Of a stretch of 64,000 bases of DNA, positions 16,109 through 24,134 are shown piece after piece. Each line of letters starts with the position of its first letter. The first letter of the stretch is position 1. The notes beneath the pieces were generated by a model, which ran no database searches, was not told the DNA's origin, and saw only the letters and a program-made list of their open reading frames with translations. Both the position numbers and the translations under genes were made by a program. The DNA is from Clostridium sp. 1001271st1 H5 (GTDB lineage Bacteria; Bacillota; Clostridia; Lachnospirales; Lachnospiraceae). Where the stretch lies: NCBI RefSeq assembly GCF_005845215.1, contig NZ_SPHO01000005.1, positions 124,001-188,000 of the forward strand, in the 5' to 3' direction.

Positions 16109-17200
16109 ATGAAAAAAATGGCCAGATTAGTTTGTATGTCAGCACTTGTTTTGAGTATGACGGCCTGCGGAGGAAAGGGCAGCACAGAATCTGCTGCTCC
16201 CGCAGCCAGTACAGCCCAAACCACTGAATCACAGCCCGCGGAAAATACAGAAGGAAATGATACTGTTTATGAAACAGTCAGTCTCAGGGCAGCGTATATG
16301 CCGAACATGGGCGGAGCTTCGCTGTTAGTGACAGCCAAGGAATTCGGCTTTTTTGATACGTACGGTTTAGATGTTGAATTGGTTGAATTCGGAGATGGAA
16401 CAGCGGAAATTGCTGCAATGGCATCCGGTGACATTGATTTTGCCATGATTGGCCACGGGGCCCATGCGCTATGCGCAGAGGGCAGCGCTGTTGTATTCTA
16501 TCCGGATGCAATCGGTCTTTCCAGCGCCATTGTCGCCAATAAAACCAGGGATATTTCCGGGCTGGAGGATTTGCGGGGAAAGTCCGTTGCTTATGTGTCG
16601 GGCACATCCTCAGAGGAGCTGCTGGTGCTTGCACTGTCAAAGGCTGATATGACAATGGATGATATTGAGGCAGTGAATTTTGATGTCTCCGGCATGGTCA
16701 CAGCCATGGCATCCGGTCAGGTGGATGCGGCTGCCTCATCGCAGCCTTATACCAGCACTATTAAGGCGCAGCTGGGGGATGATTTTATCCAGCTGTGTGA
16801 AGACCGTGATTATCTTGATGAGAGGGTGCTGATGAACAGTGAGATATGCACATCTGAGTTTGCAAAAGAGAATCCGGAGCTGCTGGTACGGATTTCCTGC
16901 GCACTGCTGGAGGCGGCGGACTACCGCTCGGAGCACATAGAGGACATTGCAGAGGCGGTTGCAAAACAGTGCCAGGGGGACAAGGATACATTTCTCACGT
17001 TGACTGAGGAGTGTATGTGGCTGCCGGGCAAGGAGGTAAATACGCATGTTAAGGACGACTCCCTGAAAGCTTTTTATGAGAATGCCCAGACAGCATTTCT
17101 AAACAGCGGAAGACTGGCAGAACCCGTGCCAGTGGAAAATTATGTCAGATTTGATGTGATAAAATCTGCCTGCGATATTGTTTATTCAGAATCAAATTAA
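16109..17200 (+). CDS. ABC transporter substrate-binding lipoprotein (SsuA/NrtA/THI5-like)
   Basis: 363 aa with a lipoprotein signal peptide; the acylated Cys follows the box MTAC at about residue 20, then a Ser/Thr/Ala-rich linker to residue ~52. The mature domain starts LRAAYMPNMGGASLLVTAKEFGFF, the typical opening of SsuA/NrtA binding proteins, and includes the EIAAMASGDIDFA segment. Ligand specificity cannot be read from sequence. It completes the importer whose operon also encodes aldolases and a racemase, so the ligand is expected to be a small hydroxylated acid or sulfonated compound (inference). Confidence 0.88.
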   Translation: MKKMARLVCMSALVLSMTACGGKGSTESAAPAASTAQTTESQPAENTEGNDTVYETVSLRAAYMPNMGGASLLVTAKEFGFFDTYGLDVELVEFGDGTAEIAAMASGDIDFAMIGHGAHALCAEGSAVVFYPDAIGLSSAIVANKTRDISGLEDLRGKSVAYVSGTSSEELLVLALSKADMTMDDIEAVNFDVSGMVTAMASGQVDAAASSQPYTSTIKAQLGDDFIQLCEDRDYLDERVLMNSEICTSEFAKENPELLVRISCALLEAADYRSEHIEDIAEAVAKQCQGDKDTFLTLTEECMWLPGKEVNTHVKDDSLKAFYENAQTAFLNSGRLAEPVPVENYVRFDVIKSACDIVYSESN

Positions 17201-17221
17201 AAATCAGATAAGGAGAGAATA

Positions 17222-18193
17222 ATGGCACTTGTATTAAATCAGAGAGAGCTTTATCAGCATGCTGTGAGTCATGAATACATCATTCCGGCATTTAATTGTT
17301 TTGATATAGAATCCATGCGGGCCATTGTCATGGCAGCGGAGGAGGAGGATTCACCTGTGGTTTTACAGGTCTGCATGGCCATGCATAACAAAGTGCATCC
17401 TTTGGGAAAATTTGTTTCATACATAAAGGACTATCTTGCGGATGCAGAGGCCCCGGTTCTGTTGAACCATGACCACATGCAGAAGATAGAAGACTGCATG
17501 GAGGCTGTTGACATGGGATTTCCGTCTGTCATGTTTGACGGGTCTCATCTTCTCTTTGAGGAAAATGTGGAAAAGACAAAAAAAGTGGTGGAATATGCCC
17601 ATGCCAATGGAAGATGGGTGGAAGCTGAACTGGGGAGTATTCCCGGTTTTGAGGATATTATTTTCAATTCCAAGAGCATATACACCAATCCGGAACAAGC
17701 AGCAGAGTTCATTGAACGTACAGGCTGTGATTCTCTTTCCGTTGCGGTCGGTACAGCGCATGGAGGAGTTCGTGCTAACGGGCCCCTGGAAATGGACTTT
17801 ACTCTTCTGAAAGAGATAAAAAGAGCGGCAGGAGCCACGCCATTGGTACTGCATGGAGCTGCTTCACTGCCAAAGGAGTATATCGATGAGGTAAATGCTT
17901 ACGGAGGCACGGTTGAATATCTGAGTATGTGTCTGGAAACCACGATTGAGAAAAGCCGGCATTATGGCGTGGCTAAGGCCAATATGGATGTGGATAATTT
18001 CCTGAAGTATACATACACATTGCGAAAGTTCTTTACAGAGCATTCCGACCAGTTTAATCCCTTTGATTATAATACGCTGGCCAGCAGCGCCATGAAGGAA
18101 GCCTGCGCTCATAAAATGAGATATGTGACAAAAAGCGCGGGATTTGGAACCGGATTTATTTGCGGAATGAGAGGGGAAGATAAATGGGTTTAG
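17222..18193 (+). CDS. Class II (metal-dependent) aldolase, paralog 1
   Basis: 323 aa, related to fructose/tagatose-bisphosphate aldolases (FbaA/GatY/KbaY). The catalytic Asp84 and Zn ligand His85 (NHDHM), His180 (GTAHGG) and His211 (LVLHGAAS) are present, so it should be an active Zn aldolase. The usual phosphate-binding elements are altered: HGxSG reads HGAAS, and the N-x-D/A-T motif reads NMDVD (residues 254-258) with Val in place of Thr. Family knowledge places the Ser and Thr around the ketose phosphate, so an unphosphorylated substrate is suggested. Its last 10 bases overlap paralog 2. Confidence 0.82.
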   Translation: MALVLNQRELYQHAVSHEYIIPAFNCFDIESMRAIVMAAEEEDSPVVLQVCMAMHNKVHPLGKFVSYIKDYLADAEAPVLLNHDHMQKIEDCMEAVDMGFPSVMFDGSHLLFEENVEKTKKVVEYAHANGRWVEAELGSIPGFEDIIFNSKSIYTNPEQAAEFIERTGCDSLSVAVGTAHGGVRANGPLEMDFTLLKEIKRAAGATPLVLHGAASLPKEYIDEVNAYGGTVEYLSMCLETTIEKSRHYGVAKANMDVDNFLKYTYTLRKFFTEHSDQFNPFDYNTLASSAMKEACAHKMRYVTKSAGFGTGFICGMRGEDKWV

Positions 18194-19140
18194 TTGCCAA
18201 TCAAAGAAAACTATACGCATTTGCAAGGAAGAATCATTTTATTTTGCCTGCATTTAACTTTTATGATTTGGAGTCCATGCGCGCCATATTTGAGGCGGCA
18301 CAGGAAATGGATTCACCGGTGATTGCCCAGATATCATTGTCAGCGTATGGGAATCTTGCTCCTATCCATGAGTTTGTTCCTTTTGTCAAAGCAGTGACCG
18401 GGCAATACAGTGTACCAATTATGCTGCACCATGATTATCTTCCGGACCTTACATCATGCAGACACGCAGTGGACTTGGGTTTCCAGTCAGTATCCTTTGA
18501 TGGTTCCGGACTGCCGTACCATGAAAATCTTTACATTACACAGCAGGTAGTTGAATATGCCCATATACATGGGGCTATTGTGGAAGCGGAACTGGGAAAT
18601 GTTCCCGGAGATGGCTTTGTGGCTGCCAGTGTTTATACAAATCCGTATCAGGCTGCGGAATTTGTGCGAAAAACCGGCTGCGATGCCCTGGCCGTATCGG
18701 CAGGCACCTCTCACGGTGGTCTCCGTACAGGGAAGCCTCTGGAAATAGAATACGGATTATTAGATAAAATTAAAGCAGCGGTGGGGGATATTCCGCTGGT
18801 TCTTCATGGAGCGGCCTCCAGGCCCGCTGCCTATACTGGCCGCGTCAACCGGTACGGCGGAAGGGTTGAGTATCTCAGCATGGCTCCGGAGGAATCCGTG
18901 TCAGAGGTCAGGCATCATGGAGTGGCCAAGATTTATGCTGATATGGACAATTGGCTTAGCGTAACAGGGGCTCTCCGGCAATTCTTTGCGGAAAAACCAG
19001 ATGTTTTTAATCCCATTCAATATATGCCGGCCGGCGGTCTCGCGATGAAGGAGGCAGTTAAGCATAAGATGGAGTATGTTGCCCGAAGTGCCGGATATGG
19101 CCGTGGTTTTTTAGACGATTGCAGGGAGGTCGCAGAATGA
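18184..19140 (+). CDS. Class II aldolase-like protein, paralog 2 (altered metal site)
   Basis: 318 aa, similar to paralog 1 along its whole length (shared AFN-F/YDLESMRAI, EAELGN/S, LVLHGAAS, EYLSM). The first Zn-ligand His is replaced: HDY (D84, Y85) stands where paralog 1 has HDH. His177 (GTSHGG) and His208 are kept. The N-x-x-T phosphate motif has become YADMD. It could bind a different metal, or be a non-catalytic partner forming a mixed oligomer with paralog 1, as GatZ/KbaZ support GatY/KbaY. Translational coupling on both sides (10-base overlap upstream, ATGA overlap downstream) argues for fixed stoichiometry. Confidence 0.8.
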   Translation: MGLVANQRKLYAFARKNHFILPAFNFYDLESMRAIFEAAQEMDSPVIAQISLSAYGNLAPIHEFVPFVKAVTGQYSVPIMLHHDYLPDLTSCRHAVDLGFQSVSFDGSGLPYHENLYITQQVVEYAHIHGAIVEAELGNVPGDGFVAASVYTNPYQAAEFVRKTGCDALAVSAGTSHGGLRTGKPLEIEYGLLDKIKAAVGDIPLVLHGAASRPAAYTGRVNRYGGRVEYLSMAPEESVSEVRHHGVAKIYADMDNWLSVTGALRQFFAEKPDVFNPIQYMPAGGLAMKEAVKHKMEYVARSAGYGRGFLDDCREVAE

Positions 19141-20591
19141 AGCTGGAGTTTGAATATGGGAATGGACGGATGGGCGCTGAATTACCTGAGAAGACAGATG
19201 TATTTATCCCGGGTACCACAGTAAAGGACCCGCCCTGTATACCAGAGGAGCAGATAATTGAACGGACAAGGGAATCCATCCGCAATCCAATGGGTATGAA
19301 GCCGCTATCGGAAACAGCACATAAAGGAAATACGGCAGTGTTTGTTATTCCGGACATTGTGAAGGGAGGCTGTCAGGCAATGTCCCACCGCAAGGTGGCA
19401 ATACAGGTAATATTGGAGGAACTGTATGCAGCCGGTGTGGAGAAAAAGGATATACTGCTTCTGTTTTCCAATGGGCTGCATCCACGTACCACTGTGCCTG
19501 AGATGCAGAAAATCCTGGGAGAACAGCTATTTAATGAATTCTATTATACACATCAGATTACAAGTCATGATTCTGAGGACTATGAACATCTGGCAGATTT
19601 GGGTTATACAGCGCGCGGCGACCGTGTACTAATGAACAGATATGTATTTGAGTGTGACATTCCCATCCTTATCGGGCATACCCAGGGAAATCCCTATGGA
19701 GGATATTCCGGCGGTTATAAGCATTGCGCCACCGGCATTACACACTGGAGAAGTATTGCCTCTCACCATGTGCCGGATGTTATGCACCGGTCTGATTTCA
19801 CGCCTGTGTCGGGCCATTCCCTGATGCGCACTAAGTTTGACGAGATAGGTATGCTGATGGAACAGGAGATGGGGCATCCGTTTTTCTGCTGTGATGCAGT
19901 GTTGGACACATGGTCCCGGCAGATTGAAATTAATTCCGGGTATGCGGCTATCATGCAGCCAAAATCGTGGATTATGGCCAATAAACGTACGTATGTGCCG
20001 TTTGCAAAGGAAAAATATGATGTTATGCTCTTTGGAATGCCATTGGATTTTCATTATGGAAACGGCATGGGAAGCAATCCCATTCAGATGATGCAGGCAA
20101 TCAGCGCCCAGGTAATCCGCCACAAACGTGTCATGAAGGACAACTGTGTCATTATATGTTCATCAATCTGCAACGGCTACTTCCATGATGAGCGCTGGCC
20201 TTATTTACGGGAACTATATGAGATGTTTCAGCATGATTATATGAATGTACTGCCGGATATGAATCGTTACGGTGAATATTTTGCCACCAGCGAGGAGTAT
20301 ATACGGAAATATCGGTTCTGTAATGCATTTCATCCATTCCACGGATTTTCAATGATGTCCTGCGGACATATTGCAGAGATGAATACATCTGCTATTTATA
20401 TTGTAGGTGCCCAGGAGCCCGGAATTGCCAGGGGGATGGGACTTAAGACACGGGCTACATTTGAGGAAGCTTTGGCTGACGCAATGAAAAAGTATGTGGG
20501 ACCCAACCCCAGTATACTGGCACTGCCGCAGACTTTTCAATTGGGAGCAGTCCATCTGTGTATGAAGGACGATGACTTAAGTCGTGTTTGA
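19137..20591 (+). CDS. LarA-family nickel-dependent racemase/epimerase homolog (DUF2088)
   Basis: 484 aa starting at the ATG of an ATGA overlap with the aldolase stop, with GGGAGGT 6 bases upstream. LarA features are visible: SNGLHPRT (H115, matching the first catalytic His) and GGYSGGYK with K195, matching the lysine that anchors the nickel-pincer nucleotide. The second catalytic His of LarA appears replaced by Asn185 (GNPYGGYSGG). LarA enzymes racemise or epimerise 2-hydroxy acids by hydride transfer; some act on sugar acids. Cofactor genes larB/C/E are not in this window. The substrate is unknown and probably not lactate, given the aldolase context. Confidence 0.82.
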   Translation: MKLEFEYGNGRMGAELPEKTDVFIPGTTVKDPPCIPEEQIIERTRESIRNPMGMKPLSETAHKGNTAVFVIPDIVKGGCQAMSHRKVAIQVILEELYAAGVEKKDILLLFSNGLHPRTTVPEMQKILGEQLFNEFYYTHQITSHDSEDYEHLADLGYTARGDRVLMNRYVFECDIPILIGHTQGNPYGGYSGGYKHCATGITHWRSIASHHVPDVMHRSDFTPVSGHSLMRTKFDEIGMLMEQEMGHPFFCCDAVLDTWSRQIEINSGYAAIMQPKSWIMANKRTYVPFAKEKYDVMLFGMPLDFHYGNGMGSNPIQMMQAISAQVIRHKRVMKDNCVIICSSICNGYFHDERWPYLRELYEMFQHDYMNVLPDMNRYGEYFATSEEYIRKYRFCNAFHPFHGFSMMSCGHIAEMNTSAIYIVGAQEPGIARGMGLKTRATFEEALADAMKKYVGPNPSILALPQTFQLGAVHLCMKDDDLSRV

Positions 20592-20639
20592 TTCATCTGG
20601 GCCGGCTGGTTTGGAGCAGTTAAAAAAAGGAGTTGGACA

Positions 20640-21857
20640 ATGAACATCGCCATAAGAAAAATATTTGAAGAAGGTGAGGGAGTGTTCCGGATGGTACCTG
20701 CCTTTGTATCAAAAAATTTCAATTCACCTGGAAAGCGGTTAAAACTGCATCCGGATGACTATTATTATTACGGAATGAAGGCAGGGGCAATCATGGAACG
20801 ATGGTTTTGTTCCATTAATAAGGCTCGCAATCATAATCCGGAGCGAGAAGACGAGGGATTAAGCTATGTACTTGGATTTGATGGGGAACAGATATTGTTT
20901 GCGGATGCAGTAAGCGAATTAAAGGAGGAATTGATTGGAAACAGACTTCAAGATACGTATGGGACCTGGCCGGTATTTGCAAAGTTTTTTGATTATGGGA
21001 ATCCCCTGTTTTTCCATTTCCATCCCGGCGCCGTTGTAGCTGAACGGGTTGGCTGTTCGGCAAAACCCGAATGCTACTATTTTCCGCCGCAGCTAAACAG
21101 TCACGCAGGCGCCCGCCCCTCTACTTATTTTGGGTTTAACCCTGACGTTACGAAGGAGGAAATACGCAGCAGAATAGAGCATTTCGGAGATTATGACACA
21201 CATATAACTTCTTTATCAAAAGCTTATGACCTGGAACTCGGTACGGGCTGGTATATTCCTGCAGGCGTTTTGCATGCACCTGGGTCGCTGCTTACATACG
21301 AACCGCAATGGGGAACTGATTTGAATTGTGTATTTGAAAATGTTGTGTGCGGGGAAGTATATTCCACGGATTATCTCAGTGATATTTGCCCGCCGGAAGA
21401 GGAAAATAAAGTGGATTATATCATGAATGCGGTTGATTGGGATAAGAACTTTGACCCGGATTTTAAGGCGCATTATTTCAGACCGCCATGCCCTCTTCCT
21501 TATAAAGACAAGAATCTTACGGAAAAATGGATATGTTATGGAAATGATTATCTGGCTGCAAAGGAAGTTTCCATTGCCCCTAAATCGACTGTTACCTTAG
21601 TGGATGAGGCCGCATATGGATGCGTGGTGATACAGGGATTTGGACTGTTCGGTGCATATAATGCAGAAGCAGTGAACATGATGCGCGCAGGGGACCTGAC
21701 AGCAGATGAGTTTTTTGTGAGTAAAAACAGCGCGAATAAGGGAATTAAGATTGTAAACAACAGCGTTTCGGAACCCATGGTAATCCTGCAGCACTTTGGA
21801 CCGGATAATGCAGTTTATGCAACTACAATGACTCCGGCATTAGACAAAACAGTCTGA
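20640..21857 (+). CDS. Cupin-fold protein resembling class I mannose-6-phosphate isomerase
   Basis: 405 aa. The metal site of type I phosphomannose isomerases is suggested by H126 and H128 (FFHFHPG), E144 (AKPECYY) and H212 (IPAGVLHAPG). The N-terminal 100 residues and C-terminal ~130 residues do not match the standard enzyme closely. It could be an aldose-ketose isomerase acting before the aldolases, or a lyase or epimerase built on the same fold. It is the last gene of the operon, 48 bases after the LarA homolog, and ends at a terminator. The absence of a kinase in the operon agrees with an unphosphorylated substrate. Confidence 0.65.
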   Translation: MNIAIRKIFEEGEGVFRMVPAFVSKNFNSPGKRLKLHPDDYYYYGMKAGAIMERWFCSINKARNHNPEREDEGLSYVLGFDGEQILFADAVSELKEELIGNRLQDTYGTWPVFAKFFDYGNPLFFHFHPGAVVAERVGCSAKPECYYFPPQLNSHAGARPSTYFGFNPDVTKEEIRSRIEHFGDYDTHITSLSKAYDLELGTGWYIPAGVLHAPGSLLTYEPQWGTDLNCVFENVVCGEVYSTDYLSDICPPEEENKVDYIMNAVDWDKNFDPDFKAHYFRPPCPLPYKDKNLTEKWICYGNDYLAAKEVSIAPKSTVTLVDEAAYGCVVIQGFGLFGAYNAEAVNMMRAGDLTADEFFVSKNSANKGIKIVNNSVSEPMVILQHFGPDNAVYATTMTPALDKTV

Positions 21858-21875
21858 AAATACAGGTTTATAAAT

Positions 21876-21910
21876 GCGTTGATTCATTTTAAAAATGAAC
21901 CAGCGCTTTT
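21876..21910 (+). terminator. Rho-independent terminator of the ABC/aldolase/LarA operon
   Basis: GCGTTGATTCATTT and AAATGAACCAGCGC form a 14-pair stem with one mismatch, followed by TTTT. Confidence 0.8.
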
Positions 21911-21921
21911 ATTATCTGCAG

Positions 21922-21950
21922 TTGTTTATGGAAAGAAATCGTGCTATAAT
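21922..21950 (+). promoter_or_regulatory. Sigma-A promoter of the chemoreceptor gene
   Basis: TTGTTT (21922-21927), 17 bases, TATAAT (21945-21950), about 100 bases before the chemoreceptor start. Confidence 0.75.
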
Positions 21951-22047
21951 CCTTTTAACAAAACATTGCCCACATATATATCAGAATTCAGATACGCTTC
22001 TGGCGGGGCTGATGTGAAACTATAAAGAATTCGGGGGTCCGGGTGCG

Positions 22048-23730
22048 ATGAAAAATTTTAAGGTGGGAAAAAAGCTGTTTATTTCTTATTCCTTGGTCCT
22101 GGCCATTCTTCTGGCAGGATGTATTGTGAGCATTGTGGATTTAGTAAGACTGGGGAGGCAGATTGAAACATTTTATGACGGCCCCTTTACGGTTAACAGC
22201 AGCGCCAATATTATTAATTCAAATTTCGAGAAGATGCAGAAGTCTGTATACCGTGCCATCTCAAACACCAATCCGGAAATCGTGGACGAGGCAATTGCCA
22301 GTGCCAAGGATGCTGATTCGGCTATTAAGGAACAGCTGCCGGTGATTGAGGGCCATTTTATGGGAGACACCCAGATTGTAGTCCGTCTGAAGGCAGCTCT
22401 TGCCAGGCTTGAGCCCATGCGCGAACAGGTATTGGCCCTGGCAGGGCAGAATAAAAAAGCTGAAGCAGCAGAGTATATGGAGAACAACAACATCTTCGCA
22501 ATTAAAGAAGCGCAGACAGAGCTGAACCATTTGATTGAGAATGGAAATGCCAAGGGAGAAAGCCTTGTGGACGGTCTGAGGTCCAGGTATATGAATTCAA
22601 TCATTACCATGGCCATACTTGGAATTGCAGGCGTGGTAATCAGTGCTGTTTTCGGTGTCTACATCGTACGGGGAATCACCGGACCGGTCAAGGAACTGGA
22701 ACAGGCTGCCCGAAGTCTGGCACAGGGCAGTCTGTCCGATGTGCGGATTGGTTATATATCGGAGGATGAACTGGGAATGCTTGCCCAGGACATGCGCAGC
22801 ATGGTGGCCATGTGGCAGGATGTGATTCAGGATGAGGCGTATCTTTTAACTGAAATATCCAATGGGAATTTCAATGTGCACAGCAGTAAGAGAGAATGTT
22901 ATGTAGGAGAATTGAACCAGCTGCTGATGTCCATACAAAAAATTAACAGCGGTTTAAGCGATACCCTGTCTCAAATCAACCAGTCGGCAGCGGAGGTGGC
23001 ATCCGGCTCTGAACAGGTATCCATGGGGGCGCAGACCCTGGCCCAGGGGACCACGCAGCAGGCAGCGTCCGCAGAAGAGCTTTCCAGTACCATTATGGAG
23101 ATATCAAATCAGGTTGACAGAAACACAAAAAATGCACAGCAGGCCAGCGCTGATTCCCGTATGGTCCGGCTAAAGGCAGAGGAGAGCAGTGAATGCATGG
23201 GGGACATGCTGGAGGCAATGGCAGAAATCAATAAAGAGGCCAATGAAATCTCCAAAATCATCAGAACCATAGAAGATATTGCATTTCAGACCAATATTCT
23301 TGCGCTGAATGCGGCAGTGGAGGCAGCACGGGCAGGTGAGCAGGGAAAGGGCTTTTCCGTTGTGGCCGGTGAGGTACGCAGCCTGGCCAATAAATCTTCT
23401 GCTGCATCCAAGAGTACGGCTGCCTTGATAGAAAACTCCCTGCGGACAGTGGAAAATGGAAAGGATATAGCCAATAAGACCGCGGTATCCCTGTCAGAGG
23501 TCGTCAATGGGGTGGGACGTGTTACGGAATCCTTAAATAATATTGCGGAGGACTCGGCGGGGCAGTCTGAAGCCATCCGTCAGATTACAGAGAGCATTGA
23601 GGTGATTTCGGATGTGGTCCAGACGAATTCCGCAACTGCAGAGGAAAGCGCGGCTGCCAGCGAAGAGTTATCTTCCCAGGCACAGATTTTGAGATATCTG
23701 GTTGAACGTTTTAAACTTAAGGATGTATAA
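22048..23730 (+). CDS. Methyl-accepting chemotaxis protein
   Basis: 560 aa. A transmembrane helix at ~10-30 is followed by a ~155-residue extracytoplasmic four-helix-bundle-type sensor domain, a second helix at ~185-208, a HAMP domain, and a long coiled-coil signalling domain. The CheA/CheW-contacting hairpin tip is intact ([33 protein letters not shown]). It would report an extracellular chemical to the flagellar motor. Its ligand is unknown, but its place directly after the ABC/aldolase cluster, under its own promoter, makes attraction to that cluster's substrate an attractive guess. Nothing else in the window is motility-related. Confidence 0.93.
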   Translation: MKNFKVGKKLFISYSLVLAILLAGCIVSIVDLVRLGRQIETFYDGPFTVNSSANIINSNFEKMQKSVYRAISNTNPEIVDEAIASAKDADSAIKEQLPVIEGHFMGDTQIVVRLKAALARLEPMREQVLALAGQNKKAEAAEYMENNNIFAIKEAQTELNHLIENGNAKGESLVDGLRSRYMNSIITMAILGIAGVVISAVFGVYIVRGITGPVKELEQAARSLAQGSLSDVRIGYISEDELGMLAQDMRSMVAMWQDVIQDEAYLLTEISNGNFNVHSSKRECYVGELNQLLMSIQKINSGLSDTLSQINQSAAEVASGSEQVSMGAQTLAQGTTQQAASAEELSSTIMEISNQVDRNTKNAQQASADSRMVRLKAEESSECMGDMLEAMAEINKEANEISKIIRTIEDIAFQTNILALNAAVEAARAGEQGKGFSVVAGEVRSLANKSSAASKSTAALIENSLRTVENGKDIANKTAVSLSEVVNGVGRVTESLNNIAEDSAGQSEAIRQITESIEVISDVVQTNSATAEESAAASEELSSQAQILRYLVERFKLKDV

Positions 23731-23753
23731 TTAGAAAATTCAGTTTGGCACAC

Positions 23754-23785
23754 AAATGGGCCGGCAGTTTCCTGCCGGCCCATTT
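23754..23785 (+). terminator. Strong hairpin after the chemoreceptor
   Basis: AAATGGGCCGGCAG and CTGCCGGCCCATTT form a perfect 14-pair stem around a TTTC loop. Few T follow, but stability and position support termination. Confidence 0.75.
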
Positions 23786-23979
23786 CGTATGAGAAAAGTT
23801 GTATGAAAAGCATTATGCTTTATAAATTAAATATAGCACTAATGTATGAATAAGATATGAACAGGGTTGACTTTTATTATGTATTTTATCGTATATTTTA
23901 CTTATGTTTTTTTTAGATGCCGCATAGTCCGGGATAAAAACGGAATATATAAAATAATATATGAATCCATAAAAAAATA

Positions 23980-24008
23980 TTGACAGCATATCCATTATAT
24001 AGTATATA
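23980..24008 (+). promoter_or_regulatory. Sigma-A promoter of the PLP-enzyme gene
   Basis: TTGACA (23980-23985), 17 bases, TATATA (24003-24008). The 404-base gap before the PLP gene otherwise holds the preceding hairpin, very AT-rich DNA (23815-23980), and the leader structure at 24051-24102. Confidence 0.75.
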
Positions 24009-24050
24009 AAATGATATAAAAATGAAATGAGAACAACAGGGAGACCGAAC

Positions 24051-24102
24051 CCGCAAGGCAGGCAGCTGTACTGATACCATAAGATATAAGCCTGCAAGGC
24101 GG
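24051..24102 (+). promoter_or_regulatory. Structured RNA leader of the PLP-enzyme gene
   Basis: CCGC(24051)-AAG-GCAGGC pairs with GCCTGC-AAG-GCGG(24102): two helices of 4 and 6 pairs separated by a symmetric AAG/AAG internal loop, capped by a 26-base loop. It lies within the ~120-base leader between the promoter and an AAGGAGGG ribosome site. I do not recognise a known riboswitch class. Confidence 0.45.
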
Positions 24103-24134
24103 AAATAGAGACTGACCCGGCAGAAGGAGGGCGT

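Noticed and set aside
23738..23760. Possible second sigma-54 promoter (TTGGCACACAAATGGG)
   Set aside because: The TTGGCAC half is present but the required -12 TTGC at the right spacing is missing, and it lies at the 3' end of the chemoreceptor.
24040..24120. Glycine or cyclic-di-GMP riboswitch before the PLP enzyme
   Set aside because: Some GC-rich blocks look similar, but the conserved cores of those classes are absent; reported only as an unidentified structured leader.
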